NCBI RefSeq assembly: GCF_029227915.1
Contig: NC_079885.1
Coordinates: 16,875,001-16,939,000 of the forward strand
Direction of reading: 5' to 3'
DNA length: 64,000 nt
Source of the DNA: Hydractinia symbiolongicarpus
Lineage: Eukaryota > Cnidaria > Hydrozoa > Anthoathecata > Hydractiniidae
Part shown: positions 53,920 to 64,000 of the stretch, piece after piece
How positions within the stretch are numbered: the first letter of the stretch is position 1
Layout: each line of letters begins with the position of its first letter
Notes under the pieces: generated by a model
Told to the model about the DNA's origin: nothing
Seen by the model: the letters and a program-made list of their open reading frames with translations, nothing else
Database searches by the model: none
Made by a program: the position numbers and the translations under genes

Positions 53920-54885
53920 AATCAAAGTTTGCAAAATTTAATTATTTTGGTATATCTATTCCATATGCCCTCTAAAAGAATATTTTAATCCAAAATGTCA
54001 AAGAAAAACAGTTTGCAACAAAAATCAGTTACTTCGATTATGCATACACTCTTTCCCCCACAAAAGCTTCACAAAGTGTAAAAAAAGAATATTTATAGGG
54101 AGTACTTCTGATTCAACAAAAATCAGTTCTTTTGACATTTTGTATGTTGTCCTTACCCATTAAATCTTACACACAATTTCAAAAAGCTCTTATTTGGAAT
54201 GCATTAAATTTAAATCAAGAAGAATCACTCATTTCTCTATGTTGCACACAGTCCTCCCCTGGTAAAAATTTATACAAAATATAGAAAAACACAGCTTTCA
54301 AGATGTAAAATCTAATTCTTCTTCTGTGTATGGTCCTTCCTCACAAAATTAACATGAAATGTCAGAAAAAGTTAAAACGACAAAAATCAGTTTTATCAGT
54401 ATATGTCATGTCATTGTCTTTCACAAAATGTTCACCTTAAAGTTTCACTGGCCACAGCCTTTAAATTAAAAGCGACTAAGATCAGGTATTTCGGTCTATT
54501 TCATACCATCCTGTCCCAAAGAAGTGTATATAAAATGTGAAAATTGAGCGTTAAACCATAGATTTGCAAAATTCTGTTATTTTAATATGCATATTCTATA
54601 TGCCTTCTACAACAATAAGTTAATCCAAAATGTCAAAAAGAAAAAATAGCTTACGAAGAGTATAAAATCAAAATCAACAAAGTAGCTCTTTTAGTGTATC
54701 AAATATAAGCCATACGCACAAAAGTTTACACTAAATGTAAAGAAAATGTAATTCTAAATGAACAAAAGTCAGTTCTTTCAGCATGCTGATTATATCTTTT
54801 CCCACAACCTGTTAAAACTTTAAACTTTAAAATGCCCGCCACAAGTCAAAGAATTGATACCCTTTAAAAACGACTTACTAGAGAT
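53920..54885. repeat. diverged repeats with AAAAATCAGTT motif
   Basis: CAAAAATCAGTT(A/C)(T/C)TT recurs four to six times, and CCATATGCC(C/T)TCTA plus TTAATCCAAAATGTCAAA blocks recur at 53961 and 54595. Position directly before the Penelope-like N-terminal fragment suggests a 5' flank or pseudo-LTR, which I cannot prove. Confidence 0.4.
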
Positions 54886-55245
54886 GATCAAAAACGTTAA
54901 GGTCTAGTACGTACGTAACAACTTCCAAGATAGACTAAACAATGATTTGAAAAAAATCCGTAGGTCTAATAAAACACTAACAGCCGCAGATAAAACTTCA
55001 AACATGTATAGGCTAACCAACAAAAAAACAAACAGCAATATTCACAAGCAGGTCATAAACAAAGGCAAAGTTATTCTAAAAGGAGACAATGTTATCGACA
55101 GATTAAAAATAAATTCTAAAACTAACTGTTTTATCACTTTGAAAGATCACAAAGAGAATTTTGAAAATAACACGACTGTACGGTTAATTAATCCGTCGAA
55201 AAATGAACTTGGACGTATAAGCAAGGAAATCCTTGAAATCATTAA
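54885..55245 (+). pseudogene. Penelope-like element N-terminal/RT-entry fragment
   Basis: TAADKTSNMYRLTNKKTN, FITLKDHKENFENN and VRLINPSKNELGRISKEIL are the conserved N-terminal blocks of GIY-YIG-bearing Penelope-like reverse transcriptases. The frame breaks off near 55245, where similarity to the family ends, before any catalytic RT motif. Confidence 0.7.
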
Positions 55246-55269
55246 CAAGAAATTGGCCACAACGTTACT

Positions 55270-56178
55270 TGTGGTGAAAGTGCTGCTCCGAATGATGTGA
55301 TGCAAATGATGTGATGCAAATGATGTTATACAAGATGTTTCATCAACATAATTTTTGCAAGAATCACAATTTTTGTTGCACTTTATATAACCAGATGACG
55401 TATTTGCGGTAAGATCAGGTTTCATATTGTATGGATCGCTACGTAGTAAAAGATATCTCAGGTTTCGTTCCCTTTTATTCGCCACTATTATTGAGCCTTT
55501 GGGAAAAAGTTTGTTAAGCTCAGGTTGTTGTTGTAGAAGTGGTAAATTGCGCTTGATTATTGAGCTAATATCTTGTCCCCTTGGATTGAAACAGGCGGTG
55601 AAAATGACTGGATTTTTTTCAGAACGTTTCGTCATCTTTTTTCTTGCTTCAGTTCGTGTCATTTGTGAAACCATCTGAAGTGAATGATCCATACATTTAC
55701 TCTTGTAGCCCCTTTGTTTGAGATACGATGTATATTCCTTAGCCTTTTTCTGATAATTTTCGTCACTACTACATATTCGTCGAAGTCTCAATGCCACACC
55801 TTTAGGAATGCCTTTAATAGATGATTTATTATAGCATGATGTAGCATGAAGATACAAGTGTGAATCAGTAGGTTTGCTATACACAGTGGTAGAAATAAGA
55901 TTATTGCTCAACTTTAATTGTAGATCCAAGAAACACAAGTCATTACGGCCTATTTCCATGGTAAATTTTGAATCTTCATTATATGAATTTAAAAACGTAA
56001 AAAATTCATTTAACCTTTCTTTTGAGCCACACCGGAGTGACAAACAGTCATCACGATACCGACCATAGTGTAACATTTCAGGATAAGTAGATTTCATGGA
56101 TTCAAAAACTGCATCATCATGTTTGGCTGGACATAGCGAATGCAGCATGAGCGTCAAGTCTAAAGCATTTTTATTCAA
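55270..56178 (-). pseudogene. Penelope-like RT fragment, C-terminal half
   Basis: YGRYRDDCLSL holds the catalytic Asp pair; LCFLDLQLKL, STTVYSKPTDSHLYLHATSC and KGVALRLRRICSSDENYQ are family blocks, and CNKNCDSCKNYV the Cys motif that precedes the GIY-YIG nuclease. The nuclease itself and the N-terminal half are missing; the last ~40 codons of the open frame belong to the opposite-strand fragment. It differs in type from the + strand neighbour. Confidence 0.75.
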
Positions 56179-56189
56179 AATTTACTCTT

Positions 56190-57030
56190 GGCTATTCCAG
56201 TTTAGAAAATCGTGCCTAAAACAAGCAAATAATTTGTGTAAGAAGAAAAAAGTCTAAAATATGAGACAAACATGCAGGGTACCAATTAGTATTAGTAGAA
56301 CTGCCACCAAGCTTAGTATTAGCTGATAATTCAACGAACCTAATTAATTAATCTTCAAAATTACAAACCGAGTCTCAAAAATTGGTGTTTGTTTACGTGG
56401 CAAGATCGTTGTTCACGCGAGTTTTTGGCCCAATAATGGACATGTTGAGCTACAGACAAATTTCCTGTCTAAACCAAAAAAGATAAATTTGGAAAAATGA
56501 GGAGACTTTACGAATTGTATGTACATCAAAGTGTGCAAAACGTTCGAAGTTTGTCAGTATAAGTGAAGTTTTGTTGTTGTATGTGGTGTTGCAGTTAACC
56601 CAAATCAGAAGGTAATTTTAAATTACATAGCTGATTTGGAAAAAAACTTTCCGGATTCGCTGCACAATTGCAAAAGGGTATGAAAGGTAAAATTCCCGCT
56701 AATTTCATTTCTGCTTATCTAAAGAGAAAATTTCCTGATAATATATCATATGGTAAAGAAAGAATCGATATAATGCAAAACGTTACTGTTAAGTTAATTC
56801 ATTTGATTTGATCCCGATTAAGCCAAAAACTTTGCTGTACTGCCAAACATTTTATGGAAAGAAATTTTAACTTCGTATAATTATAACATATATTCCTGTT
56901 GCATATGATGTTTACAATTTGCGTATTTTGTGATGTTAATTTTTATGGCTTCGATTATATTTATTCTAAGCTTTAGAAATTTGTTTTGTATGTTTCTATA
57001 TGCAATAAAACTAATTTTACAATCAATGCT
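56190..57030. other. no feature recognised
   Basis: AT-rich sequence after the Penelope-like fragments; nothing supported. Confidence 0.4.
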
Positions 57031-57035
57031 CACAC

Positions 57036-57610
57036 TCTGCATACTAAGCATGTCACACTACTCCGTACTCTGACCATGTGACACTACTCCGTACTCTGAC
57101 CATGTGACACTCCGTATACTAAGTCTGACACACTCCGTATACTAAGCATGTCACACTTCGTATAGTATACTTCGTATATGAAGCATGTCACACTTCGTAT
57201 AGTATACTTCGTATATGAAGCATATCACACTCCGTATGGCATACACCTTATACCACATTTTGCATACTCTGCATAGCAAACTCTACATAACATGCTCTCA
57301 GTATCTCACAATCTGTTGCCATAATCCGTTTGCTGCAATCAAAAACTAATGTTCACACGCTTCGTATAGCTACAATATACTTCGTATGTTTACGATGGAT
57401 AAAAAAATAGGACAAAGATGTGTTTGTCTTTTTAATTTGATCTTCATGGTGATTATTTTTTATTTTTTTCGGAAGTAGTTTTAAAAAAGTCATATATTGC
57501 AATATTTCACTTTGAGAACATTCGTTGGCAGACTCCGTATAGCTAAACCAAACTCCGTATAGCAGCTATACGGAGTATTACTCTGTATAGAAACCACGCT
57601 CCGTACGTCA
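57036..57610. repeat. irregular CTCCGTATA / CTTCGTATA repeat field
   Basis: More than fifteen copies of CTCCGTA(T/C) or CTTCGTATA, interleaved with CATGTGACACTA, AAGCATGTCACAC and, in a 40-bp perfect pair near 57165 and 57207, TAGTATACTTCGTATATGAA. The motif occurs in both orientations near 57545-57590 (TATACGGAGTATTACTC). Confidence 0.75.
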
Positions 57611-58160
57611 CATATGTATATACATATAAGACACAGAAATTGGAGAGGCAATGCACAACTGCGTAGACAATGAATAAAAAATGTTTATTTTAATAAATAA
57701 AATAAATCTTAAATTTTCGTTCGTCAGAAAATAAATAAATGATTAAAAACCCATGTAAATGCTGCAACAAAATCAGGAAATGTGAAAAAGCTACGTAAAT
57801 TTTTACCATAATGCTAAAAACCTCTGTAAAGTAAGAGTTAAAAAAAAACACAGGATTTTCGGTGTTAAAAAGTTTTAACTTTTCTTAAATAACACGTAAT
57901 GTCATAAAAAAACATTTGAGTCAGAACATCTAGAACACCAAAAATCACTACACTTAAGCTACCAGACTTCCCACCTGTTAAATAAGAATCCTTTTGTCAT
58001 ATTGCATGCAACCGATGTAATTTTAGTCACAGGTTAGCCAGGTACTGGGGAGCTTTAGTTTAAAGGTAACAGCAGGTAATAGCTGGTTAGTTAAATATAA
58101 ACTGGAGACTTAGTATAAAAAAAATGGCTACATATATATAAATTAGATAGCAATTGTACT
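57611..58160. other. no feature recognised
   Basis: AT-rich, no coding or repeat signal supported. Confidence 0.4.
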
Positions 58161-58164
58161 TCCT

Positions 58165-58590
58165 AGCTAGCTAGTTGTTGTTGGTGGCTGGCTTTATGGT
58201 GCTAGCTAAGAAACCTGTCTCGCATCAATAATATCGAGAAAAACATAAACAAACCTTACAGTAACCTTGCTATGACTAATTTATATAACTATGCTCTTCT
58301 TCAAATGTTTTCCTAAAAAATTATTTTGAAGGAAAGAGTAGAAAATACTCAAAAAGAACAGCCATCTTTTTTGTGAACACAATTTCCGTTTCTTTATGCT
58401 GGGAACTTCATTAACAATCCGTGTAGTCTGAGAATATCTAAGCCCGTTATTTCATATGTAGCATATACCTCTATATGTATTCCTGTATAGGTATTTTGTC
58501 ATATGGTATATATATTTATATCGTACATTGTGACGCTTATATAATTATAACTTATGTGATTTCTATGAAGTAACAGTCTATATTTACCAT
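58165..58590 (+). repeat. diverged relative of the 711-bp unit
   Basis: CCTAGCTAGCTAG, TGGTGGCTGGCTTTATGGTG, AACCTTGCTATGACTAATTT, CTCTTCTTCAAATG and ACAGCCATCTTTT follow the order of 60182-60500 with roughly one change in five bases. Confidence 0.7.
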
Positions 58591-58690
58591 AACTATTATG
58601 GTAAGCTTTTAACGTAACGCCACGCTTTAGGGGGGCAATGCATGAGCCGTAAGAAAGTTACAGGTAATTTTTTGTCCTTGGCCTCCCTGT

Positions 58691-58722
58691 GCACACACAC
58701 GCACACACACACACACACACAA
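58691..58722. repeat. (AC)n microsatellite
   Basis: About 30 bp of CACACA with one CG variant. Confidence 0.9.
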
Positions 58723-58742
58723 GGCGTATTAATATATAGACT

Positions 58743-58930
58743 AGCCGAATTCCCGTGGAAGAATCCATTGTATTCCTCATTTAATTTATAGAACAGATAT
58801 ACCCTCAAAAAGCAAAGAAGACAGCAGTGCGAATTTTACAATCTGCATGATTATATAAATGACCAAAAAATTGAAGGTGTCCAACAACTGCAGTATATAT
58901 GAGAAATTTAAAATCTAAATCTACTAAAAT
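58743..58930 (+). repeat. dispersed repeat D, copy 2
   Basis: Matches 53627-53830 block by block, starting GACTAGCCGAATTCCCGTGG. Confidence 0.7.
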
Positions 58931-60181
58931 ACTTGCTCTGACCCTCTGACAATGCGAAAATTATTCGGAAAGAAGTTTACCAAAGCATTTCAAAATACAT
59001 CTCACTAAATGTCGACATGAAATGCGTGTAATGGATACCAAACAAAAACATAGAGCATGGTAATTTGATTTTTTAAAACTCACAACCCAACCTCGGCCCT
59101 TCGTCTCTTTTTTATAACGGCACGGAAAAAGAAAGAAAAAGCCCTGGGATCGAGGTTGCTCACAGTCTGCGTGGCTTTATATTTATACTCGTTGAAGCCA
59201 AACCGTTGAAAATATAAGCAGGTGCAACAAAAAAAAAAGAAAAATGCAAAATAACAAAATCAAAGGCGTCTAACAACCGTTACTTAGAAAGCGAAATCTG
59301 CTTAAAATTATACTTGCCTTGCCAACCAGGGAAAAAAGTATATCAGACATTTAAAAACCGACATATTTTGCCAAGTTATACAAAAAAAGTTATTACAAAA
59401 TTTCCACACTGTACAGTTTGTAACACGTCATACAAAATCAGCTATTCAGTCTATTGCATACGGTAAACCTTCCAAAGCTATACTCAAAATATAAGAACTT
59501 GATAGTTGGAAACTCATAAAAGAGAAATATAAAAACTTGAATCATTTGGTACATTGTATATCTACGGAAATATTTCAATCCAAAGTATTAAAAGTACAGT
59601 TTGCCTTACAGACCAAAACTTTTAATCAAGAAAATCACGCATAAAATCAAAGATAACAATGTAGCGTTTTCGAATTTAAGAATCGTAACGTAACAGATGT
59701 AAACAATGATTTAAATGTTTTAAGTCCAGGTTTTTTATAACGACATCAACACTGTATTACACTGTTGAAAACAGTAACAACGGAAAAGTTACTTTTTACA
59801 GTTTATGTATATTCTTCACACGCTGTTTTTATAAGAATAGTGTGTTTTAGTTTCAGCCTCGATGTTCTTAACTTTTTTGACAAATGCTATCCTAATTATT
59901 CTCAATATGTTCTTAGCATGATTATGGCCTCAAAATATATAATGCCTTAATAAAATAAAGCATGCTATAAGTTACTATAGCTAGCTAATAGAAATTCTAC
60001 TACCTGTAACGGCTTATTGCTTGGACATAAGAAAGTTCAGTTCGTTTGATATACAATAAAAAAAGTAAACTTTTAATTTTGTGCGTCGTACAAATGTTCA
60101 TATGTAAAACAAACTATCAAGCTTAGACATATTTTTAGGACATTCTAAACTTCTGACCTATTTTTCAGAGTATATTCTTTA
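58931..60181. other. no gene recognised
   Basis: Non-coding AT-rich sequence; open frame 59765-59950 has no motif. I found no exon here that would continue the GTSF1-like gene. Confidence 0.4.
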
Positions 60182-61603
60182 TAAAATAAGTGATTTAAGA
60201 AAATATTTTCCTAGCTAGCTAGTTAGCTGGTGGTGGTTGGCTTTTATGATGCTAGCTATAAAACATGTCTGGCGCCAATAATATCATCAAAACTAAAAAT
60301 AAAACATGAAAAAACCTTACAGAACCTTGCTATGATTAATTTGCAAAACCATGCTCTTCTTCAAATGTTTTTTTAAAGATTTATTTTGAATGAAAGAGTG
60401 AAGAATACTAAAAAATAACAGCCATCTTTTTCGTAAACAAAATTTCCGTTTTATGCTAGGAACTTCATTTAACAGTCCGTATGCTTTCTGAATATCTAAT
60501 ACCGTTTCATATGTAACGATACCTATATGTATATATATATGCTCATATAGATTTTTGGCATAAGGGTATATATATTTATATCGTTATTAGCAGCGGGTTA
60601 TATATTTACACCTTATGTGCGATGTCTATGAAGTACATCCCTAATTATTTTAGTCAAATTTTAGCGTACAGCCACGTCATAAGAAAGTGACCCGTGATTT
60701 CTGTGTCGTGGACTTACAGTTTTACTCACGCAAGGGATTTAATATATAAGACTAGTCAGTAAAGCCCGTGGAAAATCCACTGAGACAGGATAAAAATGAA
60801 ACAGAAGCGTCTTTTGAATTTTGATTACGTCAGCAACCCATCTACAAAAAAATAATAATTTAAAACCTTGTTTTCACGTTGCCCCTATTCTGTAAAATAA
60901 GTGATTTAAGAAAATATTTTCCTAGCTAGCTAGTTAGCTGGTGGTGGTTGGCTTTTATGATGCTAGCTATAAAACATGTCTGGCGCCAATAATATCATCA
61001 AAACTAAAAATAAAACATGAAAAAACCTTACAGAACCTTGCTATGATTAATTTGCAAAACCATGCTCTTCTTCAAATGTTTTTTTAAAGATTTATTTTGA
61101 ATGAAAGAGTGGAGAATACTAAAAAATAACAGCCATCTTTTTCGTAAACAATATTTCCGTTTTATGCTAGGAACTTCATTTAACAGTCCGTATGCTTTCT
61201 GAATATCTAATACCGTTTCATATGTAACGATACCTATATGTATATATATATGCTCATATAGATTTTTGGCATAAGGGTATATATATTTATATCGTTATTA
61301 GCAGCGGGTTATATATTTACACCTTATGTGCGATGTCTATGAAGTACATCCCTAATTATTTTAGTCAAATTTTAGCGTACAGCCACGTCATAAGAAAGTG
61401 ACCCGTGATTTCTGTGTCGTGGACTCACAGTTTTACTCACGCAAGGGATTTAATATATAAGACTAGTCAGTAAAGCCCGTGGAAAATCCACTGAGACAGG
61501 ATAAAAATGAAACAGAAGCGTCTTTTGAATTTTGATTACGTCAGCAACCCATCTACAAAAAAATAATAATTTAAAACCTTGTTTTCACGTTGCCCCTATT
61601 CTG
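60182..61603 (+). repeat. 711-bp tandem duplication
   Basis: 60182-60892 and 60893-61603 are the same sequence with about three substitutions seen (for example GAAAGAGTGAAGAA versus GAAAGAGTGGAGAA). Each ends with a repeat A head (GACTAGTCAGTAAAGCCCG, GGAAAATCCACTGAGACAGG). Confidence 0.92.
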
Positions 61604-62945
61604 TGGAGCTTAAATTGCTGATCAAGAAAATGCATGGGATGGGATGTTTTTGAGGAACGCAAAAGGAGATATAAGGGTTTAAAAATTGTGTTGACGTCAG
61701 CAATGGCCCGTGAAAACACAAAAATTTTTTTTTAGAAGTTCATATACCTGTTGCCTTCCTCGTATAGATCTTGAAACGCTGATCAAGGAAATGTATCGGA
61801 TCATGTACTGTTGACAAACGGTTGCGAGATATTAGAGTTTGAAGGTTTTTTGATGACGTCAACAACCCGTCCATTCCGAAACGGATTCGGAGACCCAGGT
61901 TTGGGAAACTTACCCAAATTGGTCCAAGGTCACGACCTCGTTTCCAAGTTATTTGGCCTCAAAGTTTTAAGTGCACTGTAACGGCTTCATTAGTTTAATA
62001 TAGGATATTGACGTTGAGGTGGTGTTATTGAAGTCGCGCCGTAACGGCAGAAAATTTAACATATTAGACATGCATTTTTCGGTTACTTCAGAGAAAATTT
62101 CGGTAAGATCAAAGGAAAATGAACATATCCACTTTGCCTGTTACAGACACACGGAACTGGCGTATTATTATATAGACTAGTCGATAAATCTCGTGGAAAA
62201 ATCCACTTTTGCAGGAGGACAATGTAAAAATTGGTTATTTTAGACTTTTTGCTGATGTCAGCAGTGCATATACAAAAACAAATTGACGAAATTCAGTTTA
62301 TTCATTGCGTCTATTGTGTAGAGCTTAAACTGCTGATCAAGAAAATGTATATGATCATGTACTTTTGATGAGCGGTAATGAGATATAAGGGTTTAGAAAT
62401 TTTGCTGACGTCAGCAATTGTCGTCAAAACCCCGAACAATTTTTTCAGAAATTTGTATACCTGTGACCTTCATCCTATACATCTTGAAATGTTGATCAAG
62501 AAAATGTATAGGATCGTGAACTTTTGATAAACGTTTGCAGAGATATTAGAGTTTGAAGATTTTTTGATGACGTCATCAACCCGTCCAGTCCGAAACAGAT
62601 TTGGGGACCTAGGTTTGGGAAACTTACCCAAATTGGTCCCAGGTGGTCCCTAGTTACCCACGCGGTGAAAAATCATTGACGTCACCAACTGGTTTCCAAG
62701 TTATTTAGCCTCAAAGTTTTAAGTGCACTGTAATGGCTTCATTAATTTAATATAGGATATTGACGTTAAAGTAGTGTTATTTTCGTCGCGCCGTAACGTC
62801 TGAATATTTACCATATTAGACATGCATTTTTCGGCAACATCAAAGGAAAATGAAGACATCCACTTTGCCTGTCACAGAGACACGGAACTGGCGTATTATT
62901 ATATAGACTAGTTATTTAAACCCGTGGAATAATCCACTTAAATTT
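61450..62945 (+). repeat. repeat A, tandem ~720-730-bp units
   Basis: Heads ATATAGACTAGT or ATATAAGACTAGT at about 61454, 62171 and 62903, each followed by CGTGGAAAAATCCACT-like sequence. Within each complete unit come GACGTCAGCA, GATCAAGAAAATGTATAGG, CCGTCCATTCCGAAACGG, TTACCCAAATTGG, GTTTCCAAGTTATTT, AGACATGCATTTTTCGG and CACGGAACTGGCGTATTATT. Confidence 0.75.
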
Positions 62946-64000
62946 ATTATGCTTCTTATAACAAAAAGGTTTGTCGATAATTTTATTAAGACGGCTGAAA
63001 AAGAAACGTTTTAAAAGAAATCCTGTGGAGATATAAAAGGTTAAAAACATTTAAAATTTATTCTATGTTTCCTATCACAAAATCATTTGTTGTCAGTTTC
63101 ATTTGAAAGACGCAAACAATTAAAACTTTTGAACGAAATTGACAACTATAATAATAACGTTAATTGCCTATGACTTTACTCGTATAACAATTTATAGCAA
63201 AGCTCCCGTTACGGTAAATTTAAATTCACATGGAATAAAATTCCTAACTAATGAAATCACTTTTTTCTATCACGTGATTTGTTTTAGCCAAACAGCGAAA
63301 TTCATTGCTCTTTTCATCAAAAAGTTTTGTTGTTAATTCCATTCAAGCGGGAATAGATAAAACCAATATTAACCCTATTCGGTCCGGGGGGGGGGCGGAT
63401 TCCGCCCCCCCTGACGGTTTTTTTTTAATAACTCCTGATTGCTTTGTTATATGGCTATGATACTTACTGAGTTTCAACATTTATCTATTAGACACCTGCA
63501 TGCTAATTTTTTAGGTCCCATACCTTTCAGAGGCTTTGATATTGGCCATTACTCGAAACTACCCCTAAAAATCTCTATGAAGTCCTTATAATGGGGAAAA
63601 TATAATAACTCCTGTTAGGATTATCCTTAGAACTTGAAACTTGCAACACAACTTCATTTCATCAAGAAGAATCATTCTGAATAATTTGAACACGTGACTA
63701 ATCCGATTTCCCGATTTTGTCGGATTTCACCCGAAAATTGGAAAAGCGGATTTTCGGGCAATTTTTGGCAATTTTTTATCCGATCCATGTAAAAACCGGA
63801 AGGTATGTTAAATAACTTTTATTTAGCTTTCAGAAACTTCAAACAGAATGTAAAAATTCGCTCTAGAACGAAAGTAATTATATTTTTAGCAGATAGTGGC
63901 ATTTTTGACAATTTTCAAGCTTCTGATGACGTCACAGAAAATGTGCTGACGCAAGCAAAAGTTTATTGGCGCCATTTTGTTCCTTTTATGACGTACTATA
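62946..64000. other. non-coding end of window with GC-rich hairpin
   Basis: 63386-63412 is a G-run/C-run inverted repeat (GGGGGGCGGATTCCGCCCCC) after TTAACCCTATTCGGTCC, like the terminus of a DNA element whose other end would be outside. No gene seen. Confidence 0.45.

Overview
The window looks like animal nuclear DNA. It is AT-rich, has long introns with GT-AG (and one GC-AG) splice signals, and is packed with LINE, Penelope-like, BEL/Pao and DNA-transposon remnants plus pol III SINEs. The mix of IS3EU-like, THAP, Penelope-like and RTE/CR1-type elements, with single-domain host genes separated by repeats, suggests a non-bilaterian invertebrate, most likely a cnidarian. That assignment is inference from style, not from a marker gene.

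Layout. 1-1342: a 67-bp minisatellite, then the last two exons of an unidentified + strand gene. 1600-16400: repeat territory. It holds two copies of a tRNA-headed composite repeat, a 3.4-kb TIR element carrying broken integrase and Ulp1/PHD genes, a hAT-like MITE, a 3'-truncated LINE, an inverted-repeat element, and several dispersed families. 16628-18215: a single-exon TYW5 gene (JmjC tRNA wybutosine hydroxylase) with a tandem array just upstream. About 19.3-19.5 kb: a possible - strand exon.

20.1-53.6 kb: one large + strand gene of at least 12 exons, reconstructed here from phase-compatible exons. It encodes two CHHC zinc-finger modules and a Trp/acidic tail of the GTSF1/Asterix (piRNA cofactor) type, joined in frame to a double-stranded-RNA-binding domain and a Gln/Pro-rich tail (488 aa if the last exon reads to its stop). 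Its introns hold a mariner-like TIR element, a foldback element, two 3'-co-terminal LINE copies, a BEL/Pao copy in antisense, a THAP-bearing inverted-repeat element, RT fragments and a SINE.

53.8-64 kb: a TA microsatellite, two Penelope-like RT fragments in opposite orientation, a dense CTCCGTATA-type repeat field, an almost identical 711-bp tandem duplication, and tandem copies of a ~720-bp repeat.

The most interesting system is the GTSF1-like/dsRBD fusion. GTSF1 proteins license PIWI-piRNA silencing and bind RNA through their first finger. Here the first finger has lost one zinc ligand while a dsRBD is present in the same predicted protein, which suggests RNA recognition moved from the finger to the dsRBD.
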